Below are positions 21,086-33,000 of a stretch of 64,000 nt of DNA, in pieces (positions within the stretch are counted from its first letter, which is position 1; every line of letters begins with the position of its first letter). The stretch is from the NCBI GenBank assembly GCA_963978905.1, contig OZ022256.1, positions 55,600,001 to 55,664,000 of the forward strand, read 5' to 3'. Position numbers and translations under genes: made by a program. The notes beneath the pieces were generated by a model. That model did not search any database. It saw only the letters and a list, made by a program, of their open reading frames with translations, and had not been told where the DNA came from. The DNA comes from Trichostrongylus colubriformis (Eukaryota; Nematoda; Chromadorea; Rhabditida; Trichostrongylidae).

Positions 21086-24000
21086 CTAGAAAGGAATAAT
21101 CAATAATTCAAGCGATCAATAAATCAGTGATTAGGCAAAGATATAAATCGAATCTTCTTTACACGAAAACGAGGATGGACAAGAAAATTACGTAGGGGGG
21201 ATGCAAGGAGTTCCAAGACTACTTTGAAAATTATTCCGTTTACACCGGATACCCTTCTCCTAGACTTTGGCAAGCGCTCATAGCCACCGCTGTCCCCTCC
21301 CCTCCACCTCCACTCAACTCTCATAGCACCCAATTCCAGTCTCTCATCTGTTAACGGGGGAGCTCTCCTCTTTTTGAATGCCACTTCCTTAATTTTCTTT
21401 TTTGGACAGCACTCGTCGTGAGAAATTACAACGGTGACCAAATGGATGTGGGTGAGGAAAGGAGACACTGGCTTAGCCCAAACGATGTGATCTATAGCAC
21501 GTTAGTTTAGACAATTCAAATAATAATAATTACATGAAGGTTTTTCCGTTTGATCTTATTCACATTATCCGAGACGACATCGAACTCATCATTTATTTCC
21601 GCCTGAAAGCAATATTATCCGTTCGATACCTACATGAATCCCTTATAAAGATATTTTACCTGCAATATCTCCTCAACGATGTCTTCTAAGGTGACCACGC
21701 CTACGAGCTCATACGATGGATCGTGATCTTCAGCGCCGACGAGTTTCTTCACCATCGCCATGTGTCCATCTCCCTTGAAATAGCCGGTCTGGACAATGCA
21801 CACCTTTGAGGCGGCTCCAACATGCGATGGAATAAATGCCGATGTCAAACACAGTCACACACACTGTACACGCCATGCTTAGTTACCTTTTTGAACGCCT
21901 CTAGGAGGATACTTAGAGGAGTGTCATTGAAGACAAATTTGACTGGATGGCGATGATAACCACATACTGTTTTAACAGTGAAGTTATCGTCGGGATCCAA
22001 CAGAGCCAAATCCTGAAAAGTTTATCAAAATGATAAAAGACGATGTGATTGAAAGTATCAGACGGTCAAATCAAGGACAAGTTGCTGAAACACAGCGAGG
22101 ACCAGACTTCCTCGTCTCCAACACTTAGGCCGCGTTCATACTTTGCGGCGCCGGCGGCAGGGCGAGTCTGCATGCTTCCGCACCTTCCCACGCCACTCTG
22201 TCTCGTTGCCTGTGAATGCAGCCACGCCCTGCCGGCGCAGCGTATGAGCACAGTTCAGATCTTGTTCATGTTTGACTACACGTTAGCAACAGCCTCGTTT
22301 GCCGCAATGGAGGCGGCACGATCATTATTGACTCATTAGGACCGCATTGAGGTTAGCAAACACGCCAGCGTATGACTGCGGAGTCTGCGATGCATATGCG
22401 TTGCTGTCGTTGTGACCGTTTCGCCGAGTATGTATGCAACCTTCCCCAGACTACTATGTAGTGACAGAAATTTGATCACCTTAACAAACAAGATGTCAGT
22501 GACGTTATTCTTATCACCATTGGAATAGATTGGAATTCGCGTGTATCCCATGCGAACGATCTCTGCCACAGTTTTCGTATTCAGCACGGTAGTGTCAGGT
22601 ATCATGAATACATCCTGCAACAAGAACTTGGTGTTATTTTCAAAAATCACGAACTACTACCGTATCTGCTGACCGCCCCCAATGCCGGTATCAAGAGTAT
22701 CTTAACTGAGCCGTGGCTGTAGCAAGAGTCGAAACTGCACTACTCACAGCTAGCCTGGTCATGACGTCCTCGGCCACTTTGTCCGCTATTTCCATAGCAC
22801 CGACGGCGATTTTCAGCTCATTTGACAGTTGTCCATTGTCGTTTTTAATCGACATACGTATCAACTCCATGAGGCGCTTCCGATCGTACGCTTGCTGAAA
22901 TTAGCAATTTTTCTGGCGACCTCGCGTCCGTAATCAAGTTGCAGAACCTAAACTGTCATACGCCTCACTCTAAGCCTATAGCATTGTTTTCAATATAATC
23001 GCTATGACCGCATCGCGACCGTTCGCGTCTGTGCAAGAGTCTCGGGATATTCTGACTGCCAACAAGGCAAAAGAATGTGGAAAATGAAAAACACTCACAT
23101 ATTCGTCACCAAGAAGACAGTCGAGTAGTTTGCTGATCGGCCAAGCTACCGGATAAGTTATGAATATGAACACTTGTGTAATAAGTATCGTATGAGCACC
23201 AACAGCAAGACCTTTCCTGAACAAGAGGAACTTATTGTTAACAAACTGTCAAGCAGTGCTTGTCAATATTAAATCTGTAAATGGCTGGCAAGACTAGTGA
23301 TGAAGAAATCCAACTCATTGTAAATTATAGTATAAGCATATAGTAATGTATAATGCACATGTAGCATGTAAGTATATAGTATAAGCTATATAAGTACATG
23401 TAGCACATAAGTATATGGTATAAATCATAGTATAAACATAAGTTTTACAACAAAACACACTTGATAAAATGAGACGACCGCTAAATATTCAAAAAGAAAC
23501 TCACTTTACGCATATACTTTGCGGTACAATTTCGCCAAAGATGACGATACCAATTGAAGAGATTAAAAGGGCCAGAAGTCCTGTGGTCAGCTCACCAAAC
23601 AGAATTGAAATGGCCGCATTCACAATGACATTACCAAGTAGCAAGGAACATAGCAACAGATTGCCTGGAACCTTGGTTAGATTAAAGACACCAGAAGGGG
23701 GTAATTTTGGCTTACGGTAGGGCAGACGTAGTGTGGACGAGTTCAAGTGACCGCCATTGCACAAACTCGCCAATTTAACGCCTTGGCATGGTGCCAAAAG
23801 AAGATGTTTCTATTATAATTTCGTTTTTTCCTTCACTTTTTACTTTGTTCTTTCTTATATTGTTTCTAGATGTACTTACATGAATGCTAATGTAGCTGGG
23901 AATGGCCACCCCACTACGCTGGGAGTCAGGTGCTACAACTAACGTTGGCCCACGGCCCGTCTCCTAAAGCGGACAACTCGGAATGGATGCGCTGATGCGA

Positions 24001-27000
24001 ATGAGATGACACACCGCAGCGTCGCGCTTTCGAGTCCGGGTTTTTTCGCCTATTATCGCTTCTAACCTTGAGTGTTCGTCACAGAATGCTCATTTCTTTG
24101 CATCTTCATCTTGTTTCGGACCCCCTTCCGGTTCCTTTAACCACAAATTCGGAATATCTAAGCTTCTACACTTTTCATCCAGCCACATTACCAGAATGAC
24201 TGTAGGAGTGTTCAAAAAAGGAACCATGGTAATAATAGAAGCCTGAAAATGGCCTGCACACTTTCCACAGTGAATGCAATACACACCAATCGACCACCAA
24301 CCTTTTCTACGTATAGGAAGAATAACGGCAGCGTATTTTTGCTCGCTAGGAGAACCAGCTTTCATGACGAGTTCCAATTCTTGTGGAGTCAACGACATCA
24401 GCCCCAAAGTTAAACCGGAGAACAACGCGGACAGACACAGCAAAAAAGCGATCACCGTAATCTAAAAAAAAAAAACAATAAATCGAGTGATGTGACAGCA
24501 AGATCAGTAGTTTCGTGCTAGAAATAATTTTTTTTCTTACTCTTGAGGAATTTCGTTAAAATAAAAAGTCAAAATTTATCGAACCTGGACAGGGAGAGGC
24601 AAAAAGTACTCCTTTGGTGGTCGTTCCGTTGTAATCCACGTAGAAATATCGTCTAGCTGAATGAACGAATAGAATCACATTATAAAGCCAAAAATTTAGA
24701 ACCTGATATATCTGAGCGGTAATTCCTGTCACATCTGTCACATTATGATAAGAAATCTCAATCAATAATTAAGGCAAACCCGATGATTCAATTACTGGTT
24801 GGCCATTGCAAATTTTTCCAGCATTTGCATGGTCATGCCACTTCGAGGCTGCGGTTATAGTATACTGCGATATGGCGAGTCGCACGTTCGTGAGATTGCA
24901 TGTGTCGTCGTGCACACTCTCACTCAAGCGTGCTATTTTCTCCGCAATGCACGAATGGTAACATACCGTCAGCGGTAACAGAACAGCGTTGCGGGAAATA
25001 GCACGCTTAAAGGAATCGTCCACGGAAAATGAGTTTTTGTGTTACCCATATATTTATGTTGTACTTGCCTAATGTTGGCCTCATGCAAAATTTCACGCGA
25101 AAAAAATGTGAATCTGGCTGAGATACAGCACCACAAAGTGCGGTCCCAGTGGGCGGGGCCTCCGTGTAAAAGCCTCGTACCGCGTCCGCCGTGGTCTGAG
25201 ACGCATTGTAGGAACAGAAGGTTACGTAAACAGTCCCACTCTCCGTTCCCAACGGCGGCGGAAGACGGGACGAGGCTTTCACACGGAGGCCCCGCCCACT
25301 GGGACCGCACTTTGTGGTGCTGTATCTCAGCCAGATTCACATTTTTTCGCGTGAAATTTTGCATGAGGCCAACATTAGGCAAATACAACATAAATATATG
25401 GGTAACACAAAAACTCATTTTCCGTGGACGATTCCTTTAAATGAGAGGCATATGAGAGTGCGCGTCGTTGCGCGCACTCTCATATGCCAACCATAATCCT
25501 AGTCAAAAAATAAAATGCGTGAAACATCTCGAGAAGTCGAATTTAGTTTGTCTTTTTCCACGATATCCTTTCTTCAATTTTTTTGTAAGGAACTATGACA
25601 AGAAAACGCCTACTCACTGGACTGAGTTCCATGCCAGGCAGTGCGCCTTTGGGTTTAACACACATCTTGTAGGCGTGTACACTCTCGGGAAGCATCGGGA
25701 GTATCAAATGGAATGTAGCCTACAAAAAGGACCAATTTTTCAACAAAATGGCTAAAGGTCTCCACGAGCGACAATCAAACTGACCTTATGAGTGAAATGT
25801 ACGATGAAATCATTAGTGGCGTCGACCACATGCTTCCCGTCCGAGCAGCTGTTCGTCGGTGTGAAAATCAACTGTGCGATTTTGTCCAAGTGATTACCGT
25901 AGATGACCACCTTGAACTGTTCGTTCGGTGCCACTATACACACACCATGCTGACTGCAATTGGATATAACTATAAAAACTACATGAACCTATGATTTATA
26001 AGATTATAATTTTTTATAAAAAAAATAAAGTATAAAATAGTGGCGTCGTAGTATAATAAAGACAAATATAAAACAAATAATTATAAATACGTATAGTTTT
26101 TATGATTATAATCCTCATTTATTTATATTATATATAGATAAGTAATTTATAAGTTCAATTAATTTTATTTAGTTATTATTATAATTTTATAACTAATTTT
26201 TATATGTCTTTATAATTTTTTTCGGGCGGAGGTGGTGTTGTGACAGGTGGCGCACCCAACCCACATCCCCCCCCCCCACTCTCATGGTGCAGGGATCATA
26301 TCTCGCACCAACGCCCGCCCAGGCCAACAAAGCCTTCCATCCCTCCGGGGTGGCAGATGGGTACCAGACTCGTCTGGGAGGATAAAAGCACTGACTTGTA
26401 CATCGGCTGGCCACCGCAAGTCATTGTATAGGCCACATCACATTCATAAGCCATCACTATTCTGAATGGAACTAGAATGTGCGGCGCATCCAACTCAGGG
26501 ATTGGTTAACGCCAAAAACTTTATCCTTTATCACTTCACATCTTTATAATTTATATACGTGTAATGTATAAGACTGTTTTCCTTAGATATCCATCGTCTA
26601 ATGTCAGTCCCAGATCAGTAGCAGCATTGCGATTCGAAATTACTACTGGTATGATAAAAGCTCATAGAAATTTAAGGCAAGTTAATAGTGCCAACCCAGT
26701 AAGGCAAGTTAATAAAGTACCATTTCAGTAACTTTTATGCTTCAAACAATGTGACCTCATCATGCCCATTTAATGTCATAAGGTTTCACGAATTACCTCT
26801 CTAATAGTGGTGAAATATGAAAAATGACGCCATGAACTTACTCATATCCAAAAGGATCGTCAGCTGGTAGTTCGACCCGCATGCCAAAAATACTTGGCTG
26901 CCTTGGCATGATTGTGTTTGGAGGTGACACTGCTGGAGCAGGGACAGCCTGAAAACGAAAAGCGAAAAAAGTGAAAATGATACCATGAAACAAATATGAA

Positions 27001-30000
27001 ATTCGGCATAGGGAGGTTAAAAAGAACAGGAGATTCATCACAGGATCGTTACATGGTCAGGCGTGTTCCATAGAAAATGAAAAGGAGAATGATTCGAAAG
27101 AGCTTCCACTCCTTATATGGAGCCAAAGATAGCCTTTGTCCTGACACCAATTGGGCGCTGCAGCAAGCATGAGAAGCTCACTTATCTGCCGTGAACAGAT
27201 CGGGATACTATTGCCCTATCACTAAGACGGCTTAAACCATTAAAAAACGAATCAATTAATGTCATATGCATGGATGGTCAGGAAATATAGGCCACTAGTA
27301 ATTAGGGATGCATATTCATTACGTCAAGATTCCATGAAATATGAAAAATTTAGTCAAACGTGAAAATGCTTTGATTTTAAAATAAATTCTATGGACAAAA
27401 CATCTCAAGTGCGAAAAATTCGTGAATATGAATTCGGTGCCGAGAAGAGGCCAAGCAAGGCGTTTTCGCGACGAATGTCAGTCATCTTGAGCCTCACCAT
27501 AGCCGTCAACAAGCCTAACAGCGACAAACGTTCCAGTTTCAAACGTGAAAAGATGTGAAGCAAAACAACTTTCACAGAATGACGTGCAAGGGCGCACTGA
27601 AGGAACCCTCGTGATGTATTCAGTAGATCCACGTCGAAGCTTTTTCTAGTGATTCCCCCTGGCTTGGCTGTTAGTGACTTTCTCCGCTTGACGGGGAGCC
27701 AGCGGAATGGCGTATTAAGTGGTACAGACAAGAGTCTTCTTTGTGTTGGTAATGCTAGGCAATTAAGGCTATTCCATGAATTTTCCATGATGCCCTTCCT
27801 TTCCAGCCCCGGAACACCCAGAACATCCACGTCATCTAACAGTGGATGGTTTGGGGATTTCCATTTGGATGTTTGAGCTGAGCCACTGAAATCTTTCGGA
27901 CAACACTTTGCTTCGCTCATCGACTTCCCAGCGATTCTTAGTAGGGAAAAGTAGGATCATGTCATTTAATGTAAAAACACATATAATCATAGCAGTATAG
28001 AGCGACATGCTCTCTGATTCGAAAAAAATGAAATTAGGTTTACATTCCAGTCTAGCACTAATTCTACCTTTGAGTATGACATTAGGAGCATTTGAGCCGT
28101 ACGAACTTTACTTTTATGGCTCCAAAAGGCATGATGAGTCGCATTTGTCAAGTCAAACTACGTAGTTTTATGGCGGGGGGTGGGGGAGGGGAGAGGAGGG
28201 GGGGATTGAAGACGACACATAGCCCCCAGGTGTAGGAATCGCTGCAACTGCTTTCTGAGCTGCGCCATGCGAAAGATAGCGCTCATAACCACAGTTTTTT
28301 GGGCTTTGCATGGAATATTTTCATATGAGCATGATTTTGATGGTATTTTCTTTGAAATAGGCATAATTCTGAGGGTATTTTCTTCCAGCTTCTGACGCTG
28401 GTGATGTATTACATTAGGAACAAAAGAGAATAGCATATCTCCACCATAGATGCGACTCGAGCTTCGCGTTGATGAATGAGAGTGGAAGGGATATACAGGT
28501 CGGGGATTTGAAAGAATTTTCAGCTAGAAGGCTTCAAAGATTGTTGAAAGGTCGACTTTCAAGATTGCTGGAAAATTGACGTTTGCTAAAAAGCAGAACG
28601 GGAGAGACCTCGCGGTCGATTAGTAATCCAATCTTCTCTGCGAAATTCAAAACTCACAAGACCATTGCCGAAGGTTAAAAAACCGGACACAAAGGAACTT
28701 TTTCGAATCTAATTCTCAGTACTTATATTACCGCAGAGATTAAAATGTTGAGTTTCCAAACAGAGAATGTAAAGTGCCGCTAGAGACCTATCGTTTTGAT
28801 TTACATTATGCCTAGGTTTTATTTTAAAAGCGCATGGGAGTATGCGAAGATGCCCAACACAGTCAAACCAGCAAAGAAGCTATCTAGCCGAGCCTTAAAC
28901 TCTCTAAGTATTAGGAGACCTAAACCCGTCAAAAAGGAGGTTAGCAGACGGAGAGAGGATAACGAGACCAAACAGAAGGAACTGTTCGTTCTTAATTACA
29001 TGCCAATTTATTAACTTTTCGATCTTCATAGATCAACTTTCAGTGATTTCTAGGAGCCGAAATGACTAGATTGTAAAGGCCCTCTATGTATATTGATTGA
29101 ATTCTCGAAAATAGTAGATACACTAGTGAGAACCACTGCTATTCAAAATAGTTACTGCAAACTCTAGAATGTCAATTCCCTTCTGCTTTTTACCGGGTTC
29201 GTTCAGGGCTTCAATACCCGTCCGATATGATGTTCACGCTTCTCCCAAATGGAGTTTTACCACATCTCACTCTAGTGCTCAGTTCCCCCTAGAGCTCCAC
29301 CAAAAATATACGAACGTCTGAAGGATGTAACGCACTACGAGCTGATGCGTCCTTACAATTAGTTCTCGCATCTCATTCGCAACGGCGCATCGGCTCCTCT
29401 TGCACCAGTATCATAAGTAACAAAATCAGCAGTCCGAGTACGTCAGAGGGAACACCTCAATGGCTTCGCCACGAATATACGGCACAACTAATTTATTCAA
29501 AGCCTGAGAACTTCATCCACTTTACATTTGGTTTAGGTTCAATGGCAGAAAAATAAAGTGAAGGGCAGCCGAGCTCCGGCAATCATCTGGGCAATCGCTC
29601 CCTAAACCGGTTTCGATGTCCGAAAGTACTCTGCATTGTATAATAATGCCTGTGGAATAAGCAGTAATATGACTCTGAAGGTACACCGGAAACTGGAATC
29701 AATGTCAAACTGAAAGAAGCAGAATAACGAGAGATGCAATGGGGAAGCTCAGCGATTTGCAAATTAGTGAACTAATAGAGATCTCTTCCATAGATAGAGC
29801 ACCGAGGTTGCTCGATGTCAGTCCTTCCTCTTTCCGTCCGTCTGAGCGCCATATGTAACAAAAGAGAACAGAACAAAAGGCGATCAGAGGCGGTATAGAT
29901 TATCACCCACTTAGTTTTAAGAAAAAGTGGATCTGTCATGACAACTAGGAAAACCTCATGTAGCCCACACAAAGTGCAATCAAGCACATGTCCTCCTCCT

Positions 30001-33000
30001 GCTACGCTTTTTACTTTCAATACATGAAACGCGCTATCCCAAGAAAGTTCTTTTGCTGAGTGCATACGATAATTAGGTTCACTTATAGAAAATCACAAAT
30101 GTTATAAACTCGAACACCCAAGTAACTGTTATATAGTGACTCTGCGTTCAGGGAAGGATGAATAGAGCTAGCGGAGCAGCGACATGGAAAGAACACTGGT
30201 TGGGAAACACACTCCTAATCCAGCGGCCGCTTTAACATCTCCAAAACAAGAACAGACCTCCAACAACAGATTATTTTTGAATAAGCAATGGCCCTTGGGA
30301 TATGAGGGAAGGGCTAAACTAATTTAAGATACTCCAACAGGCGTACGGAACCCAACTACACGTTTTTAGCTAAGCAGTATTGATCTGTATAAAAGTACTG
30401 CTAAGTATGCTGACCGGGAGCAGCTAGAACTTTGCCAGAATGCGGCATTCCTCAATTGCAGTGGATACTCTTAAAGAAATTGTTCACGAAACAAAGAATT
30501 TCTCATTCACTCATATGTTTCTGTTGTAACTGAACAAAGGCCACATGCAAAGTTTCACGTGAGAAGGTGGGATCTGGCTAAGATACAGCTCCTCAAAGTG
30601 ATGGCCAAGAGGGCGGAGCCCCAGAGAACATGCCCACCTCGTTGTCCGCTGCAGATGGAGACGAAGAGTGGGACTGATTACGTAACTTTCTGTTCCCACC
30701 ACGCGTCTCCGATCGCGGCGGACGACGGGGCGACCATTTACTCCAAGGCACCGCCCCTCGGCCACCACCCTGAGAAGCTGTGTCGTAGCCGTATTCTCAC
30801 TTTTCCGTAAAACTTTGCATCCGGCCTTTACTATACAAATACAACACAGATACATGAGTAACTCAAAAACTCATTTCACCATGTACGATTCTTCTGAATA
30901 TACGACATGCAGTGTTGGCAACACCAAGCTCCCCCACATTGCTGCCACCGACTCTCACTCCGTCTAATGTTTAAGCTGTGTTGTGTTCATATTCTCCATT
31001 AAATGTTTTTTATGACGGGAATAGCACTGTGCAGTTTTAATGTGATATGTTCGTCTTGAAAGCGGTAATAAATAGTTAGATAGTAAATACAAGATTGACT
31101 TCCACCAGAGCTAAACTTCGCGCTCTCGAGTGAGAGTTCGAGTGCGATATTGGAGATAATCAATTAAATGACCGCATGGCCGATGCCGCCGAAAAAAGGT
31201 TTTCGATTCCCTGGGGATCGACGAAGAATCATATCGTTGCAGAAGACGATGGAAGGCGGACAATTCGCCATAACTAAGGGTGAAAATCGCTGGAAAGTAG
31301 CATGGTCAGCCTTACCTGTCACCTAGATAGAATTCCGCCTGTTCTTATCTAGTACAACCGAGCATTAGAGTCCACCGAGATTTCTAGCATCGTAATCGTC
31401 GAGAGGTCGAGAACTTGTCGCTCTTTCCTAGTTTCACGTTTTATTTCCTTTATAACCACCGAATGAGCCCACTGACAGGCTTGCTTTTCGACCATCTTTA
31501 CTTTTTGGATTGCTCCTATCAGATACGGCATCAGATGATGACAGGTAGGAATGAGATGAACAGAGACGGAACCCTTAAATGGGAAGCGAATGTATTATGT
31601 GCAGAAGTACTGTACCACATTGAAACTCAAGGCTTCATGCAAAATCTTGTGAGGCTGAATCTGATGCAGACATAACAATGGTCGATGAGGAGTATGAAAA
31701 AAGGGGATGCCGGCGTAGGAAAACGGCTCCTTATTAAACCTCGAAATGCCCGGATTTTAACGCTCGGCACTCATCGCCGTTTGCAGAATTTGGCAGCAAC
31801 TAGGCGCATAAAAGCTTCTTATAAGCCAATCCAAGCCCAAAATGTGATCCAATATTTGAACGATATGAGAAATATAGGGGTACATGAAGCACCAAAGTAC
31901 AACAGAAAAGGTGCACTCACTAAAATGACTTCATGGAACACCATACTTTTACTGATATTATTGCCTTTCCTGCACTTCAAAGCAAAAGAAAGGCAACAAC
32001 AGGGCCAGCCACACTTATTACTTTGATATCGACTCCGATCCTCAATTAAATGGAATGAAAATTAAAAAAATGATGAAGTGTCTCATGTGAGGATCCATGG
32101 ACTAATGATGTGGCAGCTCTTTACAGATGTATTCTGAAATGGAAGTTCCATAATAAAAAGCGTTATTGATGGAGCAGTGAAGTCTTTTCAGAAGATACTG
32201 CACATGTGGTTTGTGGGATCAGTCTGCAAAATTGCAATTTTTACAACAAATGCTCAACGTAAGCAAATATTGACTTATCAGTTCCGTAGGTACACCTAAC
32301 CTTATCTGACTGAAATTTCCATGAAGGAACTTTCAAATGCACATGTAATTCCAAATGGATGTAGCATGCATGACGCATCTAAACCTGTTCCATGAACATT
32401 TACGTCTTTGCACCAGCTCTAGGCTGAGCAAAACCCTCGATAATCATATTTTTGATTTTTGATAGCTACTGAATAGCGCCACAGCCCGCGATCGGGAAAG
32501 GGAGGAGGGGGGGGGGGGTAACTATAGGTGTCTACCTGCAAACCTGCATTCCTCATAGCTTTCTTGGCTGATCCTCCCACATTAGAAACCCATGTCCACA
32601 TAAGTGCCGAACTCAAAAGCTCAAAAGAACGAAGTAACAATCACTAGAATGTCTTCAAGTTCACGGCGCTGGTTCCATGAAGTGAGCAGCTCGGAAAGAG
32701 CGGTGTTGTAGAGGTAGTGTGCTAACAGCAAACAAACAAACGCCACCCTTCGAGTCAGGAATCGACAACGCCTCTTCTACAAAGAAGCCACGCCCCATGA
32801 ACATTTACATATGCAATACCCTAACGGTTGGCCTTGATCTGATGAACGCACCTTAGCATTTAGATTTTGCGCGCTAGCAGCTTCCAGAAGCGTGCCCACC
32901 TATATTTCATGAAAACGGTTTTAGCCACTCCATTTCGTGTCACTCAAACACCCTATAAGACAGATCATTGCATATGCACATCAATTTCCGGCGGTAAAAT

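Noticed and set aside
24969..25440. Paired ORFs of 133-149 codons on opposite strands with the same ending
   Set aside because: They arise from the 433-bp palindrome B2, which gives the same reading on both strands.
27373..27560. Plus-strand frame beginning [16 protein letters not shown] that recalls mariner transposase N-termini
   Set aside because: The resemblance stops after about 20 residues and no helix-turn-helix or DDE part follows; too weak to call.
32740..32780. Short segment resembling a tRNA T-arm
   Set aside because: No acceptor stem, D-arm or anticodon arm could be folded around it.
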